Source of the DNA: Candidatus Binatia bacterium
GTDB lineage: Bacteria; Desulfobacterota; Binatia; Bin18
NCBI GenBank assembly: GCA_022820725.1
Contig: JAJEFA010000010.1
Coordinates: 186,001-250,000, forward strand
Length of the DNA stretch: 64,000 nucleotides
Direction of reading: 5' to 3'
The position numbers and the translations under genes were made by a program. Shown one piece after another: positions 37,350 to 45,968 of the stretch (its first letter is position 1; every line of letters begins with the position of its first letter). The notes under the pieces are model-generated. The model saw only the letters and a program-made list of their open reading frames with translations. It was not told the DNA's origin and did no database searches.

Positions 37350-38324
37350 ATGAAAGATCGCAGGCTGCTGTGGCTGAGCATTGGCCTGGGGACCGTGTTC
37401 TGGCTGTGTGATGCGGCGGTTGACGTGTGGCTGTTTGAGCAGCAACGTCACTTCCTTGCCGAAGTCTTTACTTCCGAGCCCGAAGAGGTGCGCCTGCGCC
37501 TAGTGGTGTGGGGCTTATTCGCCGTCATCGGCTATTATGGACAGCGACTCATCACCGCACTCCAGACGGCGCGTGATGAGCTCCAGCAAAGGGTGCAGGA
37601 GCGAACCCAGGAACTCGAAGCCACGAATATCGCGCTGTCCGAGGAAATCGCCGAGCGAAAACAGACCGAGGCCGCGCTCAAAACCATGTCCCGCACGGTT
37701 CAGGCTTCGCAGGAGGAGGAACGGCAGCGTATTGCCCGCGAGTTGCACGACGAAGTCGGCCAGACCCTGACCATGATCAAGCTGAATCTCCAGCTCGTGC
37801 AGGACAATATTCCAGAGACCGAGACCAATGCCCACTTACAGGAGAGTCTTGCCCTGACCGGTCAGACCCTGGAAAAGGTGCGGGATGTCGCACTGGACCT
37901 GCGTCCGTCCATGCTGGACGACCTGGGCCTTGTCCCTACGCTGCGGTGGTATGCGGACCGGCATGCCCAGAGCAGCGGGGTTGCTCTCACCTTTCAGAGC
38001 GATGGAGTGGCGGACCACGACATCCCGCCGGATATTGCCACCGCATGTTTTCGAGTCGTCCAGGAAGCCTTGACGAATATTGCTCGACACGCCCGCGCCC
38101 AACAGGTGAGGATTGAACTCGGCATCCACTCTGATGGCCTGCACTGTACGATTCAGGACGATGGAGTCGGGTTTAACGTGACACACGCGCGGGAAGCCGC
38201 TATCCAGGGGAGCAGTATTGGCGTATTGAGTATGCAGGAGCGCGCTGAGCTGGCCGGGGGCAGGTTGAGCATTGTGTCAGCCCCGCATAGAGGCACTGAG
38301 GTCTGCGCCCGCTTTCCCCTCTGA
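37350..38324 (+). CDS. Sensor histidine kinase, HisKA_3 (NarX/LiaS) type
   Basis: 324 residues. Two N-terminal hydrophobic segments (about 7-25 and 50-68) enclose a short extracytoplasmic loop. A coiled coil (ARDELQQRVQERTQELEATN) leads to the phospho-acceptor box SQEEERQRIARELHDEVGQTL. The ATPase domain has FRVVQEALTNIARHARAQQ (N box) and CTIQDDGVGFN (G1), with IGVLSMQERAELAGGRLSI near the end. It is 14 bases upstream of its response regulator. The signal is unknown. Confidence 0.92.
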   Translation: MKDRRLLWLSIGLGTVFWLCDAAVDVWLFEQQRHFLAEVFTSEPEEVRLRLVVWGLFAVIGYYGQRLITALQTARDELQQRVQERTQELEATNIALSEEIAERKQTEAALKTMSRTVQASQEEERQRIARELHDEVGQTLTMIKLNLQLVQDNIPETETNAHLQESLALTGQTLEKVRDVALDLRPSMLDDLGLVPTLRWYADRHAQSSGVALTFQSDGVADHDIPPDIATACFRVVQEALTNIARHARAQQVRIELGIHSDGLHCTIQDDGVGFNVTHAREAAIQGSSIGVLSMQERAELAGGRLSIVSAPHRGTEVCARFPL

Positions 38325-38338
38325 TCTGGAGTCCTGGT

Positions 38339-39007
38339 GTGAAGCCTATTCGTATTCTTCTGGCCGATGACCACACCCTGGTCCGTGCCGGGATTCGGTC
38401 TCTGCTCGAACAGGTTCCCAACGTCGAAGTGGTAGCCGAAGCCAATGACGGCCGGGACGCCCTCCATCTCATTCAAGAGCACCAACCGGATATCGTCTTC
38501 ATGGATGTGACCATGCAGGGACTCAACGGTTTGGACGCGACCGTACAGATCACGAAAACCTGCCCTGGGGTCCAGGTGATTATGCTGTCCATGCATAAAA
38601 ACGAAGAATACGTCAGTCAGGCGCTCCGGGTGGGGGCAGCCGGCTATCTGCTCAAAGATGCCGCAACAACCGAACTCGAATTGGCTGTGCAGGCCGTGGC
38701 CCACGGTGAAACCTATCTCAGTCCGGCTGTCTCCAAACACGTGGTTGACCGCTATTTGCAGCGCGTGAATAACCCGGCCGAGGACATGGCTGAACCTGCG
38801 CCAACTCCTTTGACCGTCCGCCAGCGTGAAATCCTCCAGTTGATTGCCGAGGGCCATACCACCAAGCAGATTGCCAGCCTGCTGCATCTCAGCACCAAGA
38901 CCGTCGAAACCCATCGCAGTCAGCTTATGGACCGGCTCGGCATTCGCCATATTGCCGGCCTGGTCCGCTATGCGGTGCGGACCGGTCTGGTCGCGCCAGA
39001 CCACTAA
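38339..39007 (+). CDS. NarL/FixJ-family response regulator
   Basis: 222 residues from GTG 38339. The receiver domain has ILLADDHTLVRAGI with acidic pocket, phospho-acceptor Asp in DIVFMDVTMQGLNG and Lys in GYLLKDA. The LuxR-type HTH is LTVRQREILQLIAEGHTTKQ, then IASLLHLSTKTVETHRSQLM. Its partner is the kinase just upstream. The TonB receptor gene begins about 110 bases downstream in the same orientation and may be a target or a co-transcribed gene. Confidence 0.95.
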   Translation: MKPIRILLADDHTLVRAGIRSLLEQVPNVEVVAEANDGRDALHLIQEHQPDIVFMDVTMQGLNGLDATVQITKTCPGVQVIMLSMHKNEEYVSQALRVGAAGYLLKDAATTELELAVQAVAHGETYLSPAVSKHVVDRYLQRVNNPAEDMAEPAPTPLTVRQREILQLIAEGHTTKQIASLLHLSTKTVETHRSQLMDRLGIRHIAGLVRYAVRTGLVAPDH

Positions 39008-39119
39008 GTCCGCCCGCTTTCAGGGTCCTCCTGTCCGCTTTTCAGGGTTTTCCCGGATACCGCTCTTGCGTGGGATTCGGCTATCTAGGTGTCTTTCGGA
39101 TGATATGGAGGACAACCCA

Positions 39120-41387
39120 TTGCGAAGCCAAAGGATTTGTCTGGTCTTGCTGCACATTTTTGGCAGTGCTGCGCTGAGTCTCGTGTTAGCCACATCAGTT
39201 CTGGCCCAGTCTTCGCCCGTCACCCTGCCGGACATCGAAGTGCGCGGTACGACGCCGTTGATGAGCGCACCCGTCGCACGCGAGCACATCCCGGCCAATG
39301 TGCAAGCCATCACCGGCGAGCAGATCACAAAACGCGGCGCGCTCAATCTGACCGACACTCTGTCCCGCAGCCTGGGCGGGGTGAACCTGAATCACGTCCA
39401 GAATAACCCCTTCCAGCCCGACGTCAGCTATCGGGGTTTTACCAGTTCTTTTCTGATTGGGACGCCGCCGGGGCTGAGCGTTTTTGTGGATGGTGTGCGC
39501 GTTAATGAGCCCTTGGCCGACCAGGTCAACTGGGATTTGATTCCCACCGATGCCATTGATCGTCTGGAGCTCATCCCCGGCTCAAACCCGGTCTATGGTC
39601 GCAACACGCTCGGCGGGACCATTGTGATGCAAACCAAGCGCGGCTTTACCCATCCGGGCACCACCGCAGAGGTCTGGGGTGGGAGTTTCGCCCGCTATCG
39701 GACCTTGCTGCAACATGGGGGCAGCCGCGGCAAGTTCGATTATTTTGTGTCGGGCAATCTCTTTCTCGAAGACGGCTTTCGGGATTTCTCAAAAAGTCAT
39801 GTCGGCCATCTGTTCGGCAAGGTCGGCTACCGGGGGACGCGCGACGACTTGACCCTCTCCCTGACCCATGTGAACAACAAGTTGACCGGCAACGGCCCAC
39901 TGCCCGAAAGCCGTCTCAAGCGTGACCGCTCCGCGGTGTTCACCCATCCCGATATTTTCAAGCCCGACCTGTGGTTTCTTAACAGCCAGTACCAACGCGA
40001 CCTGGGCCACGGCTTCTCGTTGTCGGCCAATCTGTACGGTCGCTTGTTGGATGTGGACCAGTTTAACGTGGATGTTGAAGAAGACGTTGACGCCCGTACG
40101 AATCAGAAGGGCTGGGGAGGCGCGCTCCAGTTAGCCTATCAAGGCACGGTATGGGAGCGGCCGGTCTCGGTCACAATTGGTGGCGATTACAGCGGGGCCC
40201 GTCTTGACCACCTCATTGGCGAGCGGGGTGAGGACGACGATGACAATGGGGATGACAACGGCGACCACGACGGTAATGACGACGGCGATGATGAGCTGGA
40301 AGACGACCTGGCCCTACTCCAGGCCCTGGTAGAGGGCGAGGCGGACGAATTTGAGGTGGAGACCAATGTCAAGACCGAAACCCACGCCGGCGGCCCGTTT
40401 TTCACCATCAGCGCCGAACCGATTGATAAGCTGACGGTGACCGTGTCTGGCCGCTACGAGGTCACCTATCTCCGCATTCAGGATCGTCTCGCCGGGCTTG
40501 AGGACGACGATGACGACGACGGGGCGGGAACGGACGCCAGCGGCAACCACACTTTTGATCGGTTTAATCCCGCAGTGGGAGCGACCTATACCTTCACCGA
40601 GCATCTGAGCCTGTATGCCGGGTATAGCGAGAGCTACCGTGCGCCGACCGCGATTGAGCTGACCTGTGCCAACCCCGAAGCGCCCTGCCCGGTGCCAACC
40701 GCGATTGTGGACGATCCACCCCTGAACGCGGTGAAGGGAAAGACCTGGGAGACGGGCGTCCGCTGGGCCTTGCCGCCCTATGTTGATGCGACCCTGGCCT
40801 TCTTTCGGACGGACCTCAAAGACGACATCCTGTTTCGCAATGAACCGGAGAGCCGCGTACTGGGGTTTTTTCAGAACGTGGAGGCTACCCGTCGCCAGGG
40901 CATCGAACTCCTGCTGCGCGGCGTGTGGAGCTGGGGCAACTGGTTTCTGAATTACACGGTAACGGATGCCACATTTAACGATGAGATTGAGCTGTTTACG
41001 TTCGCCAACGAAGAGCGCATCTCCCTGGTCCGTGAGGGAGACCGTCTGCCGCTGGTCCCGCCGCATCGGGTCAACGGCGGCATCGAGTTCCTTATCGGCT
41101 CCCAGTTACGGCTGAGTCTGGACGGGGCCTATGTGGATGGACAGCGGCTGCGGGGCGATGAGGCTAACCAACGCAGTCGGCTGGACCCATATTTTGTGGC
41201 CAACGTCGCGCTGGAATACAGCTATAAGGCATTTGATATCTTTCTGTGCCTCGAAAATATTTTTGACGAGGAATACGAAAGCTACGGCGCGTATTTTGAA
41301 AACGCGGTGGATGACACCGGCGTCGAACGCTTTATGGGGCCAGGGCAGCCGTTCGGTGCCTTTGGCGGGGTGCGGGTCAAATTCTGA
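39120..41387 (+). CDS. TonB-dependent outer-membrane receptor with Asp-rich loops
   Basis: About 755 residues. The start is probably TTG 39120, eight bases after GGAGG (39107-39111); an in-frame ATG at 39105 would place that ribosome site inside the gene. A signal peptide (hydrophobic core LHIFGSAALSLVLATSVLAQ) precedes TonB-box-like LPDIEVRG, then a plug domain (IPANVQAITGEQITKRGALNLTD, VYGRNTLGGTIVMQT) and the barrel ending in VRVKF. Two loops are strikingly acidic: DNA 40228-40305 (D/N/G/E-rich) and 40500-40530 (a run of six D). They may bind divalent metal. No cobalamin riboswitch is seen upstream. Confidence 0.92.
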   Translation: MRSQRICLVLLHIFGSAALSLVLATSVLAQSSPVTLPDIEVRGTTPLMSAPVAREHIPANVQAITGEQITKRGALNLTDTLSRSLGGVNLNHVQNNPFQPDVSYRGFTSSFLIGTPPGLSVFVDGVRVNEPLADQVNWDLIPTDAIDRLELIPGSNPVYGRNTLGGTIVMQTKRGFTHPGTTAEVWGGSFARYRTLLQHGGSRGKFDYFVSGNLFLEDGFRDFSKSHVGHLFGKVGYRGTRDDLTLSLTHVNNKLTGNGPLPESRLKRDRSAVFTHPDIFKPDLWFLNSQYQRDLGHGFSLSANLYGRLLDVDQFNVDVEEDVDARTNQKGWGGALQLAYQGTVWERPVSVTIGGDYSGARLDHLIGERGEDDDDNGDDNGDHDGNDDGDDELEDDLALLQALVEGEADEFEVETNVKTETHAGGPFFTISAEPIDKLTVTVSGRYEVTYLRIQDRLAGLEDDDDDDGAGTDASGNHTFDRFNPAVGATYTFTEHLSLYAGYSESYRAPTAIELTCANPEAPCPVPTAIVDDPPLNAVKGKTWETGVRWALPPYVDATLAFFRTDLKDDILFRNEPESRVLGFFQNVEATRRQGIELLLRGVWSWGNWFLNYTVTDATFNDEIELFTFANEERISLVREGDRLPLVPPHRVNGGIEFLIGSQLRLSLDGAYVDGQRLRGDEANQRSRLDPYFVANVALEYSYKAFDIFLCLENIFDEEYESYGAYFENAVDDTGVERFMGPGQPFGAFGGVRVKF

Positions 41388-41414
41388 GGAGAAACGGAAT
41401 CGCGCCGTCCATCC

Positions 41415-42575
41415 TCAGATACTGAAATCCAGCAGATTGTAATCCTTCATACTGGCTTTGGCTTCTTCGTCCCAGCAGTAGCGCTCTCCCGATTCGGCAA
41501 ACGGCTTATAGGCAAACGGCGTTTCGTCCGGGAAGCGCTGCCGGCGCGCATCAATGGCATAGCCGATCACGCGCGAACGGGTACGGATACGTTCCTCATC
41601 GTAGACGGCCGGGGCGCTATGCACTCCGCCGCCTTTCACTCCCAGCACGGACGAGCGGCGATGGAAGCCAAAGTTCACTGTCACGCGCCAGTCCGGGCTG
41701 GTGTTGGCAAACGAGCAGTGCAGCAATTGCCGGTTGGAGATGACCACATCGCCCGGCTTACACACCATGGGAACGGCATCCGGCAGGCGCTCCGAGCCCA
41801 CCTCGGCGACCCGCTGCGTGATATCGATATGTCCGACTTTATGCGTTCCCGGCATGACCCATACCCCGTTTGCCGGAGTGCAACCGTAGAGCTGGGCCAT
41901 AAAATTAAAACCGTGGGTTCCCTGGTCCCAGGTCGGACTGTCCCAGTGCGTCGTGCCATCCTGATGCCAGGCGACCGAGGCCCCTTTGCCCGGCTCTTTG
42001 ATAAATAACGCATCGGTGAACGGCACGAAATCCTCACCGTTGACGGCGGCTGCCACGGCCAGGAGCTGCGGATGTGCATAGGTGCGGAGGCTGGCTTCGG
42101 AAAATTGAAGCGAACCAATAATAAGATAAACCACTTCTTGGGGAAGACCAGTGGCCGGGGTAGGCTCCAGCATCTTGACCGGATGGCGGCCGTTGGCGAG
42201 ATCGGTCCCGCCAAAAGGATCGCCGAGCGGTTTGGACCAGAACAGCGTCCGCGCCTCACAATCAGCCCCCAGGGCCGGACGCCCTTGGGCATCGACCGCG
42301 GACCCCCGCTCGGTCGGCAGGCGTTCCATGATGTCGAACAGGTCGGCTTCGATATCGTTCAGTTCCTCTTCCCCAAGCACCCCTTCGAAGACATAAAAGC
42401 CATATTTCCAATAGGCATCAAGGATGTCGGTGTGGACCCTGCCATCGGCGTGAAAACGAATCGGGCCGCGATTATCGAGATTATAGGCCCGTTTCTCACC
42501 CTCGCGCAGATACGCCTGCATGGCCGATTCAGCGGTTCCATAATCGCCTATTGCTACATCGCTTGCTGCCTGCAT
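41415..42575 (-). CDS. Phytanoyl-CoA dioxygenase (PhyH) family protein
   Basis: 386 residues, Fe(II)/2-oxoglutarate dioxygenase superfamily. ATG 42575 is chosen because GGAGGA lies five bases upstream; an in-frame TTG at 42596 would bury it. The iron ligands are probably in ASVAWHQDGTTHWD (HxD) and in NRQLLHCSFANTSPDWRVTVNFGFHRR (distal His, and Arg for 2-oxoglutarate). GVWVMPGTHKVGHIDI is the usual loop. Substrate unknown; it is not necessarily a phytanoyl-CoA enzyme. Confidence 0.87.
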   Translation of the reverse strand: MQAASDVAIGDYGTAESAMQAYLREGEKRAYNLDNRGPIRFHADGRVHTDILDAYWKYGFYVFEGVLGEEELNDIEADLFDIMERLPTERGSAVDAQGRPALGADCEARTLFWSKPLGDPFGGTDLANGRHPVKMLEPTPATGLPQEVVYLIIGSLQFSEASLRTYAHPQLLAVAAAVNGEDFVPFTDALFIKEPGKGASVAWHQDGTTHWDSPTWDQGTHGFNFMAQLYGCTPANGVWVMPGTHKVGHIDITQRVAEVGSERLPDAVPMVCKPGDVVISNRQLLHCSFANTSPDWRVTVNFGFHRRSSVLGVKGGGVHSAPAVYDEERIRTRSRVIGYAIDARRQRFPDETPFAYKPFAESGERYCWDEEAKASMKDYNLLDFSI

Positions 42576-42688
42576 GTCTTCCTCCGTTGTTTGCAATCGT
42601 CACTTAATATGCGCTTCTCGGGCGGTATACAAGCTTGGGCGAGCCGCACAGTTTGACTTCCCGGTCCCTGTGCCGTTTTATGGGGGCG

Positions 42689-43150
42689 ATGTCACGGTTC
42701 GGGAAAATCGTTGTCTTGTTTGTGTTCATGGCTTTACTATGTCCAGTCAAGATGGAAGCCATTGAGACCGCCCCACCCCTCTCCGACCGGGATATCATTG
42801 AACGCTTGACAAAGCTGGAAGCAGGGCAAAGCCACTTGGTGGCAAAAATCGATGCTAACACTGCTGCCATTGCCCAACTTCGACAAGATATGAATGCGCA
42901 GTTTGACCGCCTGTCTCAACTCATGCTCGGGATTCTCGGAGCCTTTACCGTCCTCGTGGCGGTGACGATTGGCTTTGCCCTGTGGGACCATCGGACGATG
43001 GTCCGACCCTTCGAGAGCAAGGTGCAGGCCATGGAAGAAGAGTTAGCCCGTGACCGCGAGAGTTTGCATTCCCTGCTCGAAGCTTTCCGCTCCCTGGGCA
43101 AGAGTGATGAGCGGGTGGCGGATGTACTGCGACAGTTTCGGCTGTTGTGA
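42689..43150 (+). CDS. Small membrane coiled-coil protein of unknown function
   Basis: 153 residues from ATG 42689, with GGGGGC five bases upstream. The N-terminal signal peptide or anchor is KIVVLFVFMALLCPVKMEA. A coiled coil (IIERLTKLEAGQSHLVAKID, then ANTAAIAQLRQDMNAQFDRL) leads to a second membrane segment LGILGAFTVLVAVTIGFALW and a C-terminal helix (ESKVQAMEEELARDRESLHS). No family was recognised. It is convergent with the defence-like cassette, 28 bases away. Confidence 0.7.
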   Translation: MSRFGKIVVLFVFMALLCPVKMEAIETAPPLSDRDIIERLTKLEAGQSHLVAKIDANTAAIAQLRQDMNAQFDRLSQLMLGILGAFTVLVAVTIGFALWDHRTMVRPFESKVQAMEEELARDRESLHSLLEAFRSLGKSDERVADVLRQFRLL

Positions 43151-43178
43151 GTATTCGTACTTAGCCGGTTGCCCGACC

Positions 43179-43751
43179 TTAGACGATAACCTTACCATCG
43201 GGATCGAACGCAAAGTTTGGCCCAGCGTAGTTCCCCCACCGTTTAGTGTAGGTGCCAGCGCTGAGACGCGAAACGTCATCGGTAGTACCCAGGCTTCCTT
43301 CGTCGAGGCCATGACTAAAAGACACTCCGCCAATGTCGGTCAGGATGTAACGGTTGTGTAGCGTCTCGCCTCCTACACGATTTCTCCAGCGGTACACGGT
43401 GAGACGCACGTCAGCGGGAAGGATATGAGGAAGTTTGTCTTTACATTCTTCCTGGAAGTAATCCCAAGGGGGTGCATTTTTGTAAGAGGCCGATGTATGA
43501 AGTTCAGCCGTTATCTCCAAAGCGCGTGGAGTGACCACTTGAAGAAACTTCTCCAGCGGTTTTCTGAAATTACGCTTGCTAGCCCGGAAGTATGGATCGA
43601 CAAATAGTATCCGCGTTGCACAGCGTAGCATCGGCGCAACACAGTCTGCCATATTCTGCGCCTTTCGTTGTATTGATTCACTCTCTCGGGCTTCCCAATC
43701 AGGAGGAGGAGTCAAATCTAGGACTTCGTTTTCTCGTATTACTCTCACCAT
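43179..43751 (-). CDS. C-terminal part of a split effector candidate with PLD-like HxR motif
   Basis: 190 codons from ATG 43751, in the same reading frame as the upstream 111-codon piece and separated from it by TAA plus four codons. RCATRILFVDPYFRASKRNF and LHNRYILTDIGGVSFSHGLD (H132) resemble the second half of a phospholipase-D-type catalytic motif, HxKx4D with K replaced by R. No ribosome site precedes ATG 43751, which argues for a single ancestral gene broken by a stop codon rather than two genes. It would be the effector downstream of the ATPase at 44102. Whether any of it is translated is unknown. Confidence 0.6.
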   Translation of the reverse strand: MVRVIRENEVLDLTPPPDWEARESESIQRKAQNMADCVAPMLRCATRILFVDPYFRASKRNFRKPLEKFLQVVTPRALEITAELHTSASYKNAPPWDYFQEECKDKLPHILPADVRLTVYRWRNRVGGETLHNRYILTDIGGVSFSHGLDEGSLGTTDDVSRLSAGTYTKRWGNYAGPNFAFDPDGKVIV

Positions 43752-43763
43752 TACACTAAGTTG

Positions 43764-44099
43764 TTAGGGCATAAGGATCGCATGAAAGGGCCGCCGACGG
43801 TGTTCGTCTCGTGTATTATCGTGCCAGCTTTTTTTGCTGTCCCAGAGTTGGCTTGGTCGTTTAACTGTGGGACGAGCGATTTTTCTGAGGAACTCTGCCA
43901 TTTGCTTTTTCTGAATGACTGTAGCTTTGGGATAGCTGCTCACGAAAATTTTCCAGACCATTTCGGCCCATTCCTTCGGGTAATCCGACACAACCCTACC
44001 CGTACCGAAGCCGAAATTATCTATAAAAAATCTGCACTTCATTCGGTCCTTGTGCCATGATGCCACGAGTTCAGGTTCCAGTGCATACTCGTAGATCAT
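43764..44099 (-). CDS. N-terminal part of the split effector candidate
   Basis: 111 codons from ATG 44099, which lies two bases after the ATPase stop (TAACGATG), implying translational coupling. Its sequence starts MIYEYALEPELVASWHKDRM and continues FFIDNFGFGTGRVVSDYPKE; it ends in RRRPFHAILMP at an in-frame TAA (43764-43766). No enzymatic motif is present in this part. Together with the following piece it would make a protein of about 305 residues. It may be a pseudogene, a sequencing error, or a readthrough product. Confidence 0.6.
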   Translation of the reverse strand: MIYEYALEPELVASWHKDRMKCRFFIDNFGFGTGRVVSDYPKEWAEMVWKIFVSSYPKATVIQKKQMAEFLRKIARPTVKRPSQLWDSKKSWHDNTRDEHRRRPFHAILMP

Positions 44100-44101
44100 C
44101 G

Positions 44102-45808
44102 TTAAAATAACTCCTTGATGCTCTCCTCGAAGAAGCCACCAGGCCAAGGATTTTTGAAGTCACCGTCTGCGGTTACTGGTATCTCGATGACCTGAGCGCC
44201 CTTCTCGCCCGGTTGGACGTACAGGACTGCGACATCTTCCGGACCGATTTTGCAACCCTCGGGTATATCGCTATCCTTGTTGGTGGTTTGCCTGATTCGG
44301 CGTAGGATGCGGAGCATCAGATGCTCACTGTGCGTCTCCAACAGAAGAGTATTGCCTTGTTCCTTGGCAGACCTGATAAACAGGTCTCCGAGTTCGGCTT
44401 GATGAGCAGGATGAAGATGGATTTCCGGCTGTTCGATCAAGAGTGTCTTCTTTTCGGAGAGGCGACTTTGTATGACGATAGGCAATACTTGGCTGATACC
44501 GAAGCCGACATCCCGCAGGCTGGCGCCTATGCCTGCTTTGTCGATTAAGCGGAGGGAAAAAACATTGCTCGGGCTTTTGTCTTCGTATTGTAGTTTGTCA
44601 AGTTTCACTTGATATTTCACACCAATCCGTCCAAGGTCACTGTTAATTTGTTCCACTAATTCCTGATCCTCGAAAAGGATAGAAGGCAGGTACTCGCCTG
44701 ATTGGCCAACATATTCGTGCGCGTCACCGCTGAATTCGTAGTGCCGTTCTGGCTGACTCCGCAAAGGACCAAGGTACACTAAATCTTCAAGGAGGCGACG
44801 GAAAGTGGAACACATATGAAGGGTGAATGGAGATATGTCTAGTCCGTCAATATATTCGTCACTGGGATGTCCGGAGTAAAAATACTGCACTTGAAAGAGA
44901 GATACGAAGTCTATCTGTTTGTGGTCTTCTGGCAAAAAGTTCCCGTAGACAATTGTTGAGTTATTCAACGCATCTCCAATATCTTTAATCGCGTCTTCAA
45001 ACTGGTAGTCCTCTAGTTTTTCAAAATATTCATCCTTCTCATCACTTCCATATAGCCACACCTCGTCCTTGTCTAATTCTTCTCTGATATAACTCTTTGT
45101 GCATTCCCACCAGTGGCGCCAAATTTCTGAATCGGGTCTGACCTCGACTTCTTCCCAACCCTTCTTCTCAGCAGCTTCTTCCAATAATTTATGATTAAGA
45201 CCTAGTTGTTTGCTGACCTCGGCCAACTCTAGACTGACAGCCTTAACCTCCTCGTTCTTTTTCTCCTTGGATAGATCACCTAGGCGCTTGAGGAGGTTGT
45301 CAAACTCATCCTCTAGCACAGCAATCCTCTCGGTTGGCTGTCTGAGAGACTGCCTATATCGTCTAGCTGGGTGATACGAAATTACAGCTTGCCTCTGATC
45401 TCCGGTAGCTAGATCGATACGCTGAAGTGGTCTCTTTTTGTTGCTAGAGAACTGAACGGTCAGTCCGGCGTTCGTCACACTGGCTCTCTCAATAATTTGT
45501 CGTGCCAATGAAGGTAGAGCTTTGGTTTCTTTCAAGTCAAAACGCGCCCCGAACTCGAAATCCCGTTCTGCCTCATGCCGATGAACGAAGTCACGATACG
45601 ACCCCAAATCAACTAAGCTGCCCTTGGGTAGCAGAGCGGTACTCGGATTCTTTGCCTCCTCAAGCGTCTGCTTGAGAAGTAACAACGACTGGAAAATCGA
45701 GCTTTTACCGGATGAGTTGGCACCGAAGATGAGTGTGAGTGGGCGAATGGGGATGGTGACGGTTTCGCCGAAGGCTTTGAAGTTGGTCAGCCGGTACTCA
45801 CGTAGCAT
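44102..45808 (-). CDS. AAA/ABC-type ATPase with DUF3696-like C-terminus, defence-associated type
   Basis: 568 residues. Walker A is GANSSGKS (29-36), the ABC-like signature DVGFGISQ (433-440), Walker B LLIEQPEIHLHP (456-467) and the H-loop ETHSEH (491-496). A coiled coil occupies roughly 160-216. The end (GDFKNPWPGGFFEESIKELF, 549-568) is the DUF3696 signature. Such SMC/OLD-like ATPases without their own nuclease are typical regulators or sensors in phage-defence cassettes. A consensus sigma-54 promoter lies 48 bases upstream and the effector candidate follows in two bases. Base composition is visibly A+T-richer than the surroundings. Confidence 0.9.
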   Translation of the reverse strand: MLREYRLTNFKAFGETVTIPIRPLTLIFGANSSGKSSIFQSLLLLKQTLEEAKNPSTALLPKGSLVDLGSYRDFVHRHEAERDFEFGARFDLKETKALPSLARQIIERASVTNAGLTVQFSSNKKRPLQRIDLATGDQRQAVISYHPARRYRQSLRQPTERIAVLEDEFDNLLKRLGDLSKEKKNEEVKAVSLELAEVSKQLGLNHKLLEEAAEKKGWEEVEVRPDSEIWRHWWECTKSYIREELDKDEVWLYGSDEKDEYFEKLEDYQFEDAIKDIGDALNNSTIVYGNFLPEDHKQIDFVSLFQVQYFYSGHPSDEYIDGLDISPFTLHMCSTFRRLLEDLVYLGPLRSQPERHYEFSGDAHEYVGQSGEYLPSILFEDQELVEQINSDLGRIGVKYQVKLDKLQYEDKSPSNVFSLRLIDKAGIGASLRDVGFGISQVLPIVIQSRLSEKKTLLIEQPEIHLHPAHQAELGDLFIRSAKEQGNTLLLETHSEHLMLRILRRIRQTTNKDSDIPEGCKIGPEDVAVLYVQPGEKGAQVIEIPVTADGDFKNPWPGGFFEESIKELF

Positions 45809-45855
45809 GTTCTTGTTCTCCGGTTCCGTTGCTCAGCTTTCTGCTTAGAGGATAG

Positions 45856-45871
45856 TGCAACTCCCGTGCCA
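45856..45871 (-). promoter_or_regulatory. Sigma-54 (-24/-12) promoter of the ATPase-effector cassette
   Basis: On the minus strand TGGCAC-GGGAG-TTGCA, a full match to the TGGCACG(r)N3TTGCW consensus, with GG and GC 12 bases apart. Predicted +1 is near 45845, leaving a 37-base leader before ATG 45808, with GGAG nine bases ahead of that ATG. A sigma-54 activator gene with GAFTGA loop is divergent, about 220 bases away. Confidence 0.88.
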
Positions 45872-45888
45872 CGATAATACCGCCTTGC

Positions 45889-45936
45889 ATTGAACGGCCC
45901 CACTGTACGGAAATTAACAACGCTTGGCTATTGAAC
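45889..45936. promoter_or_regulatory. Candidate upstream activating sites (direct repeat)
   Basis: ATTGAAC occurs at 45889-45895 and again at 45930-45936, each preceded by CTTG within a few bases. Their 41-bp spacing is about four helical turns, and they lie 20-65 bp behind the sigma-54 promoter. They could be binding sites of the Fis-type HTH of the activator; the repeat is short and may be chance. Confidence 0.3.
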
Positions 45937-45968
45937 TCCATTTTTGGGCAGTGATTCAGTTTGCATTT

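Noticed and set aside
39008..39104. Cobalamin or other metabolite riboswitch ahead of the TonB receptor
   Set aside because: The gap is under 100 bases and has none of the conserved cobalamin boxes.
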